From Limnochordaceae bacterium (GTDB taxonomy: Bacteria; Bacillota; Limnochordia; Limnochordales; Geochordaceae), in contig JADBKR010000008.1 in the NCBI GenBank assembly GCA_014896295.1, forward strand, positions 496,001 to 560,000: a stretch of DNA of 64,000 nt. The letters are read 5' to 3'. Positions within the stretch are counted from its first letter, which is position 1. The number at the start of each line of letters is the position of its first letter. Position numbers and translations under genes: made by a program. A model generated the notes under the pieces. It was not told the origin of the DNA, ran no database searches, and saw nothing but the letters and a program-made list of their open reading frames with translations. Positions 42,799-51,086 of the stretch are shown in pieces.

Positions 42799-44565
42799 TC
42801 ACGCGCCCCGCAGGATGAACAGGCGCGTCCCGGCGGGCAGCGGGGCCGTCTCCTCGTAGGCTTCCAGGTCTGGATTGGCTGCCAGGATCTGCTGGGTCGC
42901 CGTGCGGTACCGGCGGGACAGCTTCCAGAGGGTATCACCCGCCTGGGTGACCACGAGGTAGATGAAGGGATCGGGCTCATTGCCAGACGGCCGCACCAAC
43001 ACCGCCTCGGCCACGACGTCCTGCGTCACCGGCGTCTCCGCCTCGGCCTGGCACGTGCCGGAGACGGTGAACTCCAGGGTTTGCCGGCTGATCAGGTCGA
43101 CCTCGGCCGTCATGGAGCCCGCCTGGGCTCGCACCTCCGCCTCCGGGCGCAGGTCGGGGATGGCGAGGACCTGTTCGATGGAAAGCGCCCCGGGCCAGGA
43201 GGCGAAGTGGAGGCCCTGGCTCTGGGGTTCGGCTTTGTAGGGCAGATAATAGATCCAGGGGGTGGCCGTCGCCGAGACGTGGACGCGGCCCGGTTCCGGC
43301 CTCGCCGTGATCGTGTCGACACCGACCCCGCTCCACACGATCCGCTCGATGGGTGGCAATCCCCCGGGCAGCTCCACGGTGGTGGACGCCGTGAAAGTGC
43401 GCCGCCCCTCTCCCGCCGGAGCTTCCACGCGCACCGCCACGGTGCGCTGCTCCACCGAGGCTGCGTCGGCCCGGATCGCCGCCACGACCGGTACGAGCTG
43501 GCTGGCCGTGGCCGTGGCGCGTACCTCCACCTGAGCGCTGACGGAGACCACGCCCTCGGAGCCCAGGATCCGGACCGAGGCATCCGTCACGAAGGCCTGG
43601 GCCTTGACCTGGCTGCCCTGACCGATGCCGTCGATGGCCAGGGTCGACTCGAACCCTTCCTGGCCCGGCCAGCTGGCCAGGTCGACGTGCCAGGCGCGGG
43701 CGGGCGCCTGGCGCTCGGCCGGCCCGGAACCGTCGGCGGCTTGCTCCTGGGCGGGTTCGGCCGGCGCACCGGCGTCGAGGGCGCTGCCCTGGGCGGCCGG
43801 CTGGTGCTGGTAGGCGTAGAGCAGTTCGTACGAGAGCTGCCCCTTCACCACCGCCTCGCCGGGCCGCACCTCGACGCCGGTGATCAGGGGCTGGACCCGG
43901 AGGTCCAGGACGCGCAAGGGCCTATCGCCGCCGCCCGGCACGTCCAGGGGCCGGGCGTCCTCGACGTTGATCCGGGCCGTAGCCCATCCCTGCACCACCT
44001 TCAGCCGCAGGTTGGCCGTCGACACGTCGACCCGATCGGGAGGGCTCGCCAGGACCTGGGTCACGACCCGGTTCTGTTCCGAGGCGACGCCGGTAAAGTG
44101 GACGCCCAGGACCACGTCCACGTCCGCGCTGCGACCGTCGGGGCGAAAACGGCCCTCGACGTCGCGCACCGTCACGTCGACCTGCCATGCCGCAGCTTCA
44201 CCCTCGGGCGGGATCTCGAGCCAGGCCGAGTACGAGAGCTCCCCGTCCATCCTACCGCCGTACACGGCGCCCACCGGGTCGGGCGCCTCGGACCCGGCGG
44301 CCACGTACACCACCCAGACGCGCACCCTTCCCTGCGCCTCGACGCGCCCGGAGGCGGGGTCGGGGGTCAACCGTTCCACGCTGGCCAGCGCCCTCCACCG
44401 GACGACCGAGGCGGCGTCCGGCAGTTCGCTGGGCAGGCGCAGGGTCCCCGACGCCGTGGCGTCCACGCTGCGGTCCTCGACGCGCCGGGTGAGCCGGAGC
44501 TCGCTCTCTTTGATGCGCACCGCCACGCTCTCGACCTCCCCACGTAAGCAGGCGTCTGCCTCCAT
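42799..44565 (-). CDS. SipL-like spore coat/cortex morphogenesis protein (DUF3794 repeats + LysM)
   Basis: This 588-residue protein has repeated SPOCS/DUF3794 domains, seen as beta-strand blocks with conserved ARINVEDARPLDVPGGG and FTVSGTC segments. A C-terminal LysM domain (VVTQAGDTLWKLSRRYRTATQQILAANPDL) follows. In clostridia SipL has this layout and tethers SpoIVA to the coat during sporulation. A Glu/Gln-rich insert lies near residues 250-275. The ATG at 44565 lacks a good ribosome binding site; a GTG about 14 codons downstream has GGGGAGGT eight bases before it and may be the true start. The frame stays open upstream to 45405, but that part lies opposite another gene. Confidence 0.83.
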   Translation of the reverse strand: MEADACLRGEVESVAVRIKESELRLTRRVEDRSVDATASGTLRLPSELPDAASVVRWRALASVERLTPDPASGRVEAQGRVRVWVVYVAAGSEAPDPVGAVYGGRMDGELSYSAWLEIPPEGEAAAWQVDVTVRDVEGRFRPDGRSADVDVVLGVHFTGVASEQNRVVTQVLASPPDRVDVSTANLRLKVVQGWATARINVEDARPLDVPGGGDRPLRVLDLRVQPLITGVEVRPGEAVVKGQLSYELLYAYQHQPAAQGSALDAGAPAEPAQEQAADGSGPAERQAPARAWHVDLASWPGQEGFESTLAIDGIGQGSQVKAQAFVTDASVRILGSEGVVSVSAQVEVRATATASQLVPVVAAIRADAASVEQRTVAVRVEAPAGEGRRTFTASTTVELPGGLPPIERIVWSGVGVDTITARPEPGRVHVSATATPWIYYLPYKAEPQSQGLHFASWPGALSIEQVLAIPDLRPEAEVRAQAGSMTAEVDLISRQTLEFTVSGTCQAEAETPVTQDVVAEAVLVRPSGNEPDPFIYLVVTQAGDTLWKLSRRYRTATQQILAANPDLEAYEETAPLPAGTRLFILRGA

Positions 44566-44567
44566 GC

Positions 44568-45914
44568 TTATGAGGGGGAGGGCCCGAGCTTGACCGCGGC
44601 CAGCGCGTTTTGTATGGCCGCGAGGGAGGCGGGTTCCGCCCGGTCCACGCCGGCGAGGGCCACGCCCCCCAGCCCCGCCCAGCGCATCCACCACATCCAA
44701 CGGGCCAGCTGCGCGGCGCCGTAGCGCACCAGGCGCGCCTGCCCGGCGGAAGATGCGTCCGGCTCCGACGGGTGCCGCCGGGTCAGCCGCCGTACCCGCA
44801 GCTGCCAGTTGAGCATGACTGCCTCGGTGCGGGTGAGGCGGCGCCGCTGGTCGCCTTCGATCAGCCACGTGGCCAGGTCGATCCCCAGCAGCACCGCCCA
44901 CGGGGGACGGAAAGGCCGCAAGCCTTGAACGAACGCCCGCACGGATTCGAAGGCCTGCTCCGGGGGGGCGCCGGGCAGCGGCGCCCACAGCACGATGCGT
45001 TCCCACACGCTGCCCAGCCGCCCCAGCTCCGACCCCTCCCAGCGCACCAGCGCTCGGCTCCCGCCGGTCACGGGCCTGCTGAGCCACGGCCGCACCCCGG
45101 CCAGGCGCAAGCCTTTCCCGACGCGGACCGCCGCTCCGGTCGGCAATGGGCGACTGCCGGGCCCGAGCGGCAGGTGCTCCGATTGCGGCGGGCCGGTGAG
45201 GATCACGCGCGGGGGACGCTCTGCGCGGGCAAGCCAGCGGGCCAGGGTGCCCGGCCGGGGCGGCAGGAGCGAGCGTCCCGGCTCGAGGATCGCGATGGCG
45301 ATCGGGCATCCGGGTGAAGAGGACAGGCGCTCGACCGGCGCGGCCCCGTCTCTCGCCGGCCGAATACGCCCCAAGCGGTCGACCTCCCACGTCGTCCACG
45401 GGCACGCCCGCCCGCTCCAGGGGGATGAGCCCTCCTCACCCGGCTGCCGCCCCGGGAGTCCCTCGTCCCACACGATGGCCAGCCGGCGGCGTACCTGGAT
45501 GGGGCGCCCTTTGGGAAGCGGCGCGCCGTGGAAGAGGCCGTTGTCGACCTCCAGCGCGCCGGGCGCCAGCTCCAGCAGCCGGGCGGCCTCCCGGAGGGTG
45601 ACGTGCGACCCGTTGCCGCCCACCGGGTGGGTCTCCACGGCCACCAGGGGATCGGCCAGCAACCCAAGCACCTGGCGCCCTGCGAGCCCGTCCACCGCCA
45701 GCCGGAAGGAGCGCTGGAAGGAGCGGACCGCTGCTTCCGTCAGTTCTCCGTACCACCCGTCCATGGGACCGTCGTAGAAGCCCAGGTCCGCGAGGCGGCG
45801 CTGGAGGTACGCCACCCAGGGCCCGTGGCTCCCGGCCCTCAACAGGGGCGGCCGGCCCGAGGGTGGCTGCACGGAGCCGGGTGCCGCCGGTCGGCGCTCA
45901 CCGCCATGGGCCAT
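44568..45914 (-). CDS. Peptidoglycan-binding protein with possible GH18-like C-terminus
   Basis: The protein has a PG_binding_1 domain (GPWVAYLQRRLADLGFYDGP, then DGWYGELTEAAVRSFQRSF) near residues 28-85. The central part is not recognised; it has GLFHGAPLPKGRPI and other LysM-like fragments. The C-terminus (WWMRWAGLGGVALAGVDRAEP) resembles the end of GH18 spore-type glycosylases such as YaaH, but catalytic acids are not apparent. It lies two bases before the SipL-like gene and after the amidase, so a sporulation or cell-wall role is likely. The ATG at 45914 is a choice among several in-frame starts up to 46013. Confidence 0.65.
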   Translation of the reverse strand: MAHGGERRPAAPGSVQPPSGRPPLLRAGSHGPWVAYLQRRLADLGFYDGPMDGWYGELTEAAVRSFQRSFRLAVDGLAGRQVLGLLADPLVAVETHPVGGNGSHVTLREAARLLELAPGALEVDNGLFHGAPLPKGRPIQVRRRLAIVWDEGLPGRQPGEEGSSPWSGRACPWTTWEVDRLGRIRPARDGAAPVERLSSSPGCPIAIAILEPGRSLLPPRPGTLARWLARAERPPRVILTGPPQSEHLPLGPGSRPLPTGAAVRVGKGLRLAGVRPWLSRPVTGGSRALVRWEGSELGRLGSVWERIVLWAPLPGAPPEQAFESVRAFVQGLRPFRPPWAVLLGIDLATWLIEGDQRRRLTRTEAVMLNWQLRVRRLTRRHPSEPDASSAGQARLVRYGAAQLARWMWWMRWAGLGGVALAGVDRAEPASLAAIQNALAAVKLGPSPS

Positions 45915-45961
45915 GCCCAACGCGCCCACCCCCGGCGCAGTATATGCCCCGGCCCGGCGCG

Positions 45962-46927
45962 TCAAGGCGAAGGATAGCCCCATACCACACCGTCCGCCTG
46001 AGCGGTGCTGCAAAAGCCCCGGATCCCCTCCAGGAGAGCCAGCGCCTCCTGGATGCGCCCCCAGGGATGGTTGAGCTTGCGCAGGATGTCGTCATCGCCG
46101 GGCAACGCGGCCTCCGTTACGGCCGCCGGGCAGCTGAGGCAGCTCAAAAACCCCACGTTGGCTTCCCGCACGCCCCGGCTGGGCAGGTGCAGCCCTCTCG
46201 CCAACGCCCCGGCCAGCGACGCGGCCAGCCGCCGGCTATCCTCCCGCCGGTAGAAGTACGCCTCGGCCCCTTGCAGCGACGCCTCGGGCAGGAGGCCGTG
46301 GTGGATGCTCACCGCCATGGCGGCGCGAAACCGCCTCGCCCGTGCGCACCGGTCGCCGGCGGTGAGGTCGACGTCGCTCACGCGGGTGAGGCCCACGACG
46401 GCGCCCGCCGCTTTGAGCAGCCGGCCCAGCCTCCTCGCCACGGACAGGTTGAGGTCCTTTTCGACCAGCCCGCCGCCCAGACTGCTCCCCGGATCCCGCC
46501 CCCCATGCCCGGGATCGAGGAGGATGCGCCATGACGACAGGTACGGATCGGGCCGAGTCAGAAAGACGACCCCCGCCCGGGTATCCACGCTTACCGAGGC
46601 CCCGCCGGCAAGGGCCACGGCATCGGCGGGAAAGATCAGCATGCCGTCGGACCAGTCGGGAGAGGCCGCCAGCGCGACCACGGCCCCGTCGCCGTCGAGG
46701 TGGGCCTGGGCCCGGCCACGGCGGAAGACCACGGTGCGACCCGTGCGGGGATCGTGCCAGCCCAGGACGTCCTCTCCCACGTCGAGTCGCGCTCCCCAGC
46801 GGGATGCGATGGCAGCGGCGTTGACCCACGCCGCCTGGCCGTCCAACCGGCCAACGGTCCCCTCCAGCACGCGTCCGTCCAGGACCACCCGCAACCGGCG
46901 GGCCCGGTACACATGGGAGGTGCTCAA
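45962..46927 (-). CDS. N-acetylmuramoyl-L-alanine amidase (Amidase_3) with copper-amine-oxidase-like N-terminal domain
   Basis: This 321-residue enzyme should cleave the lactyl-amide bond between MurNAc and the stem peptide. The C-terminal Amidase_3 domain has the zinc-binding DPGHGGRDPG, the Glu ligand in GGGLVEKDLNLSVARRLG, the His in AVSIHHGLLP, and a Glu in PAAVTEAALPGDDD. The N-terminal 140 residues resemble the Cu_amine_oxidN1 domain that is often fused to amidases and spore wall proteins. No signal peptide is visible, so it may act inside the mother cell, as expected for sporulation, or be exported in an unusual way. Confidence 0.85.
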   Translation of the reverse strand: MSTSHVYRARRLRVVLDGRVLEGTVGRLDGQAAWVNAAAIASRWGARLDVGEDVLGWHDPRTGRTVVFRRGRAQAHLDGDGAVVALAASPDWSDGMLIFPADAVALAGGASVSVDTRAGVVFLTRPDPYLSSWRILLDPGHGGRDPGSSLGGGLVEKDLNLSVARRLGRLLKAAGAVVGLTRVSDVDLTAGDRCARARRFRAAMAVSIHHGLLPEASLQGAEAYFYRREDSRRLAASLAGALARGLHLPSRGVREANVGFLSCLSCPAAVTEAALPGDDDILRKLNHPWGRIQEALALLEGIRGFCSTAQADGVVWGYPSP

Positions 46928-47037
46928 GGTGTGTTCCCAGCGTCCCTCGGAGGTCCGGCCCGCGGCCGGGCCTGTTTGGTGCGATCCGGTACCACCGTAT
47001 GCCCGGGACCGCGGTCGGGGTGAAGGAGCGAGGGCCG

Positions 47038-47508
47038 CTACTTGGTGTACTTGTCGGCGACCTTGGAGGCCCCGAACGAATCGGGCTTGATCCGCGCGTC
47101 GAAGCCGCTGCCCGTCACCATGCCGACGACTTCGCGGATGAGGTTCTTGGTCTCGCCGTGGCGGCCGATGTCGAGGTGGATCTCGATGTCGAAGTCCGCG
47201 TGACCGTTGGCAGCCAGCCGCGCCGCCAGCTGCCCGGCCACGTCGAGGCTTCGGGCCGCCTCGTAGAAGATGCGCTGGCGCAGGCTCCGGCCGAAGACCT
47301 CCCGCTCACGGGAGTAGAAATAGCGGGCGCCTTTGCCGACCCGGTGCACGATGACGGCGGTGACGAAGCTCGTCTCCTCGCGAAGCTGCGAGTCCGTACC
47401 GACGATGACACGGTACGTCGCTTCGGGCACCTCCCGGACGTACGCGATGATCTCCGCGAACATCGCGTCGAAATCCATCGGCCCTTTGGTCGGGCTGATG
47501 AACTGCAT
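47038..47508 (-). CDS. ykuK: YkuK family protein (DUF458, RNase H-like)
   Basis: This 156-residue protein has the DUF458 pattern of YkuK proteins. Conserved segments are YRVIVGTDSQLREETSFVTAV with acidic residues, and FDIEIHLDIGRHGETKNLI with the DxG motif. The fold is thought to be RNase H-like but no activity is established. The ATG at 47508 is preferred because AAGGTGG lies five bases upstream; an upstream start at 47601 would add a basic non-homologous leader. A strong promoter lies at 47604-47632. Confidence 0.83.
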   Translation of the reverse strand: MQFISPTKGPMDFDAMFAEIIAYVREVPEATYRVIVGTDSQLREETSFVTAVIVHRVGKGARYFYSREREVFGRSLRQRIFYEAARSLDVAGQLAARLAANGHADFDIEIHLDIGRHGETKNLIREVVGMVTGSGFDARIKPDSFGASKVADKYTK

Positions 47509-47603
47509 GCCCGCCACCTTCTGCACATCCGTAGACTGGACTGCGGGAGGCCACCTCCTCCGCCGCCGGTCGCTCGACGGCTCGTTGAGCCTGAGCCGCA
47601 CCG

Positions 47604-47632
47604 ATTATAACACCGGCCTCGGAGGGCAGCAA
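47604..47632 (-). promoter_or_regulatory. Sigma-A-type promoter of ykuK
   Basis: On the reverse strand TTGCTG (complement of 47627-47632), a 17-base spacer and an extended TGTTATAAT -10 (TATAAT complement of 47604-47609) form a near-consensus promoter. Transcription would start about 90 bases before the ykuK start codon. Confidence 0.75.
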
Positions 47633-47660
47633 TCGAGCCTGCGGCGCCGCCTGGACGGGC

Positions 47661-47690
47661 TTGACAGGAACGGGGGCCGCCTCCTAACAT
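47661..47690 (+). promoter_or_regulatory. Sigma-A-type promoter of the ABC-2 exporter
   Basis: TTGACA (47661-47666), an 18-base spacer and TAACAT (47685-47690) give a forward promoter. The -10 hexamer lies inside an inverted repeat (47676-47698), so a repressor could block it. Confidence 0.65.
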
Positions 47691-47698
47691 GAGGCGGC
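47676..47698. promoter_or_regulatory. Inverted repeat overlapping the -10 of the exporter promoter (candidate operator)
   Basis: GCCGCCTC (47676-47683), a seven-base centre CTAACAT and GAGGCGGC (47691-47698) form a perfect 8-bp dyad. It spans the -10 hexamer of the exporter promoter, a usual position for a repressor. No regulator gene is adjacent, so the protein that would bind is unknown. Confidence 0.5.
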
Positions 47699-47857
47699 AT
47701 GCGCTGGCGGCACTGAAAGAAAGGACCTGCGGCAATGCGGGAGCAGGGCCGGGGTCTTTTCGTCTTCGGGCGACCATTTCCCGCGTTTCGAGAAGCTCCC
47801 CTGGGGCTCTTCCTACCCCCGGCAAGATCCGCGAGAGGAAAGGCTGGTCCGCCTGTG

Positions 47858-48811
47858 ATGGCTTTCGAACCGCGTGACGACGACGCCGTCGTTTGCACCG
47901 GGTTGACCAAGCACTTCTGGGAAACGCCGGGCAACGATCGAGAAGCGCCTGACCCCGACGGGTCGGGTACGGCTCCCGGCAATGGGCACGAGAACGAAGG
48001 AAGCCCTGCGGCTGCTGTGCCCCGCCGAGCCGCCGCAGCGGCGTGGCGCCGCCTCTGGCCCGGCAGGCGCCCGCGCCGGCGGGTATCCGCCGTGGACGGG
48101 ATCGATCTTGCCGTGCGGCGCGGGGAGATTTTCGGCATCATCGGGCCCAACGGGTCGGGCAAGTCGACCCTGATCCGGCTGATGGCCACGCTGCTGATCC
48201 CGGACGGCGGCACCATCCGGATCTTCGGGCACGACGTCGCGCGAGAGCAGCTCGCGGTGCGCCGCCTCATCAACCGCGTCTCGGTGGAGGCGTCGTTCTT
48301 CAAGAAGCTCTCGGCCCTGGAGAACCTCAGCTACGCGGCGCGCCTGTACGACGTCCCGCCCCGAGACGCTCGCCGGGAAGCCTTGCGTATCCTGCACCGG
48401 CTCGGGCTGGCGGAGGCGAAACTGACCTGCCCGCTCGAGGAACTCTCCCGAGGTATGCAGCAGAAGGTCGCCATCGCCCGCGCGCTGTTGACCTCTCCTG
48501 TCCTGCTGCTCCTCGACGAACCCACCACCGGGCTCGACCCCCGCTCCAAGCGGGAGGTGCAGGAGTTCGTCCAGGAGGTCCGGCGGCAGCACGACGCCAC
48601 CGTGATCCTCACCACCCACGACATGGACGAGGCGGAGCGGCTGTGCGATCGGGTGGCGTTCATCATGCACGGGAAGATCGTGGCACAGGGCTCTCCGGAG
48701 CAGCTGAAGCGTTCGGCGCCCGGTCGCCGGGCTGCTACCCTGGAGGAGCTGTTCCTGATGCTTACGGGAAGCGACTGGAAGTCCGTGGTCCACACCGAGG
48801 AGGAAGCATAG
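47858..48811 (+). CDS. ABC transporter ATP-binding protein (ABC-2 exporter type)
   Basis: This 317-residue ATPase has a complete set of motifs: IIGPNGSGKSTLIRLMATLL (Walker A), LEELSRGMQQKVAIARALLTS (signature), LLLLDEPTTGLDPRS (Walker B) and LTTHDMDEAERLCD (H-loop). A Gly/Pro/Ala-rich insert of about 50 residues separates the first strand (CTGLTKHFW) from the rest of the domain (RRVSAVDGIDLAV); this is unusual. It is coupled to the permease gene one base downstream. Drug, lipid or polysaccharide export are all possible. The ATG at 47858 was chosen on codon usage; see the intergenic entry for the alternative. Confidence 0.9.
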   Translation: MAFEPRDDDAVVCTGLTKHFWETPGNDREAPDPDGSGTAPGNGHENEGSPAAAVPRRAAAAAWRRLWPGRRPRRRVSAVDGIDLAVRRGEIFGIIGPNGSGKSTLIRLMATLLIPDGGTIRIFGHDVAREQLAVRRLINRVSVEASFFKKLSALENLSYAARLYDVPPRDARREALRILHRLGLAEAKLTCPLEELSRGMQQKVAIARALLTSPVLLLLDEPTTGLDPRSKREVQEFVQEVRRQHDATVILTTHDMDEAERLCDRVAFIMHGKIVAQGSPEQLKRSAPGRRAATLEELFLMLTGSDWKSVVHTEEEA

Positions 48812-48812
48812 C

Positions 48813-49631
48813 GTGAGCAAGGCGGAACTCTGGCGGGAGCTGCGGGCGTCGCTTGCCTTCGTGGAACGCAACGTCAACTTGAGCCGGCGCTACCTGGGGT
48901 GGGAAGTCGTCTTCCTCGTCTATACCGTCGTCAACACCCTCAGCATCGGGCTCATCGGCGTGGGCGCGCCGGGGGTGCCCGCGGACGCCCGGCTCGTGCT
49001 CTACCTGTTGACCGGGGCGCTCTTGTGGAGCTTCCTCTCCGTGGTCTTCACGGAGGTGGGCCAGGCAGTGCAGTGGGAGCGTTGGGAGGGGACGATCGAG
49101 TACACCTTCATGGCCCCTATCCGGCTCGTGACGTACCTCTCGGGTAACTCCCTGTGGGCCGTGGGCTACGCCACGGTGCGTACCGTGGTGTTGCTCCTGG
49201 CGACGGCGGCGTTTTTCCGTCTGGACCTGTCCAGGGCCAACGCGCCGGGAGCCGCCCTGGTGCTGGTCGCGTCGGGGCTCTCGTTCGTGGGGCTGGGCCT
49301 GGTGGCCTCGGTGCTGCCTCTGCTCTCCACCGAGAAGGGGGCGCAGGCGACCAACATCTTTCAGGCGGTGCTGCTGCTGATCTCGGGCGTCTACTACGAC
49401 GTCACCGCCTTGCCCGCGTGGCTGCAGCCCCTGGCGTGGCTGAGCCCGGCCACGTACACGCTGCGGGCTACCCGCGCAGCGCTCATCGACGGCGCCGCGA
49501 CGGCGTCGCTGTTGCCCGACATCTTGCGGCTGGTAGCCATGGCGCTGGTGCTGGCCCCCCTCGGCTTCCTCGTTTTTCGTATGGGGGCGGTGTACGCTCT
49601 GCGTACCGGCAAGCTGAAGCGCAACGGCTGA
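48813..49631 (+). CDS. ABC-2 type transporter permease
   Basis: A 272-residue inner-membrane protein with about six helices. The first, [20 protein letters not shown], follows an N-terminal amphipathic stretch, and [20 protein letters not shown] and [21 protein letters not shown] are typical of ABC-2 exporters. Start is GTG one base after the ATPase stop codon, so the pair is translationally coupled. The cargo is unknown. Confidence 0.88.
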   Translation: MSKAELWRELRASLAFVERNVNLSRRYLGWEVVFLVYTVVNTLSIGLIGVGAPGVPADARLVLYLLTGALLWSFLSVVFTEVGQAVQWERWEGTIEYTFMAPIRLVTYLSGNSLWAVGYATVRTVVLLLATAAFFRLDLSRANAPGAALVLVASGLSFVGLGLVASVLPLLSTEKGAQATNIFQAVLLLISGVYYDVTALPAWLQPLAWLSPATYTLRATRAALIDGAATASLLPDILRLVAMALVLAPLGFLVFRMGAVYALRTGKLKRNG

Positions 49632-49743
49632 GGGCGGCCGGAAAAACCGGTCCGGCGGGTCCGTCTTGACTCTCCCACTGCACGGGGTCGTGCGATACAC
49701 TATTACCATCGTGCAAACGCATAAGCGGGCAGGGGGGGCGTCA

Positions 49744-50622
49744 ATGGCTCGTCCGGCAGCGGAGGCCGTCATCGCGCAGAAGGGGTACGCCGTCCCCGAA
49801 GCGCTGGTGAGCACCGAGTGGGTGGCGCAGCACCTGGAAGACCCGTCCGTTCGCGTCGTGGAATCGGACGAAGACGTCCTGCTCTACGACACGGGACATA
49901 TCCCCGGCGCGGTCAAGATCGACTGGCACACGGACCTGCAGGATCCCGTCGTGAGGGACTACATCGACCCGCAGCGTTTCGCTGCCCTGGCCTCGTCCAG
50001 GGGCATCTCCCGGGACACGACCGTGGTCTTTTACGGCGACAAGAACAACTGGTGGGCCTGCTACGCCTTCTGGGCGTTCAAGCTCTTCGGCCACCCCGAC
50101 TGCCGCATCATGGACGGAGGCCGCAAGAAATGGGAAGCCGAGGGGCGTCCCATGACCCGCGACGTTCCCTCGTACGCGCCCGCCTCCTATCCGGTGCCTC
50201 GGCGGGAGGACGCGCCCATCCGGGCGTTCCGGCAGGACGTGGAGGCCCACGTCCGCGCGGGGCGGCCGCTGGTCGACGTGCGTTCCCCGCAGGAGTACCG
50301 AGGAGAGCTCCTGCACATGCCCGACTACCCGCAGGAGGGCGCGCTGCGCGGCGGCCACATCCCGGGAGCCCGCAACGTGCCCTGGGTCATGGCGATCCAG
50401 GAGGACGGGACCTTCAAGCCTGCGGAGGCCCTGCGGGCCATTTACCAGGAGCAGGCGGGCCTTTCCCCCCAGGACGACATCGTGGCGTATTGCCGGATCG
50501 GGGAGCGTTCGGCGCACACCTGGTTCGTGCTCACATACCTTCTGGGGTACCCGAGGGTCCGCAACTACGACGGGTCGTGGACGGAATGGGGCAATCTCGT
50601 GAGGGCCCCCATCGAACGATGA
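49744..50622 (+). CDS. Sulfurtransferase with two rhodanese domains (thiosulfate/3-mercaptopyruvate type)
   Basis: This 292-residue protein has an inactive N-terminal rhodanese domain (from about residue 18, [21 protein letters not shown]) and an active C-terminal domain with [28 protein letters not shown] and the catalytic loop [12 protein letters not shown], where Cys250 is the persulfide carrier. CRIGERS is the loop of thiosulfate sulfurtransferases. The start ATG at 49744 has AGGGGGG upstream. It overlaps by four bases the Fe-S scaffold gene, so it may supply sulfur or handle thiosulfate near that pathway. Confidence 0.92.
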   Translation: MARPAAEAVIAQKGYAVPEALVSTEWVAQHLEDPSVRVVESDEDVLLYDTGHIPGAVKIDWHTDLQDPVVRDYIDPQRFAALASSRGISRDTTVVFYGDKNNWWACYAFWAFKLFGHPDCRIMDGGRKKWEAEGRPMTRDVPSYAPASYPVPRREDAPIRAFRQDVEAHVRAGRPLVDVRSPQEYRGELLHMPDYPQEGALRGGHIPGARNVPWVMAIQEDGTFKPAEALRAIYQEQAGLSPQDDIVAYCRIGERSAHTWFVLTYLLGYPRVRNYDGSWTEWGNLVRAPIER

Positions 50623-51086
50623 GCGCGGTGACTCCCGGGGAAGGCTGCACGACGCATGGGATCCCGGTCGCCGGCAAGCTCGACCCGGAGGCCCGGCTAC
50701 AGCTCGTCGTCGACCACTTCCAAAACCCGCGCCACTTCGGGGCACTGCCGGAGGCGACGGTGGTCCTGCCGGGCGGCAATCCGGGTTGCGGCGACGTGGT
50801 GGTCATGTACTTGCGCGCCGAGGGCGAGCGGCTGGTCGACGTAAAGTACGAGGGGCAGGGGTGCACGGTGAGCCAGGCGGCCGCCTCGCTCCTGCTCGAG
50901 CACCTGCACGCCACGGGCCTGGATCCGGACGCCATCCTGGCGATGGACTACCACTTCATGGAGGAGCTGTTGGGCGACGACCTGGTGCGGGCGCGCCCCC
51001 GCTGCGCGACCCTCGCCCTCGGCACGCTGAAGAGCGCCATCCAGGCGTGGCGTCGCAAGCTTCGGGCCGGGACCCATCAGGGCTGA
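50619..51086 (+). CDS. sufU: SufU/IscU-type iron-sulfur cluster scaffold protein
   Basis: This 155-residue NifU N-terminal-like scaffold has the three cluster cysteines in order: [21 protein letters not shown] and [15 protein letters not shown]. It starts at the ATGA overlap with the sulfurtransferase gene. The usual partners SufB, SufC, SufD and SufS are absent, so it acts with genes elsewhere. Its 3' end overlaps by ten bases the convergent ksgA gene. Confidence 0.88.
   Translation: MSAVTPGEGCTTHGIPVAGKLDPEARLQLVVDHFQNPRHFGALPEATVVLPGGNPGCGDVVVMYLRAEGERLVDVKYEGQGCTVSQAAASLLLEHLHATGLDPDAILAMDYHFMEELLGDDLVRARPRCATLALGTLKSAIQAWRRKLRAGTHQG

Larger units (their letters stand above)
47509..47857. 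other. Divergent intergenic region, 349 bases, with promoters of both flanks
   Basis: Between ykuK (reverse) and the ABC-2 exporter genes (forward) no protein gene is convincing. The region holds a reverse promoter, a forward promoter and an inverted repeat, listed separately. A forward ATG at 47735 has a good ribosome binding site (AAAGGA, nine bases) and is in frame with the ATPase, but the 41 codons up to 47858 show much less G/C-rich third positions than the gene and encode no recognised domain. A short forward frame after the -10 (ATGCGCTGGCGGCACTGA at 47699) could be a leader peptide of five residues, but this is speculative. Confidence 0.6.

Noticed and set aside
44566-45405. Upstream extension of the SipL-like frame
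   Set aside because: It lies in the PG-binding gene in another frame; homology to DUF3794 starts after 44565.
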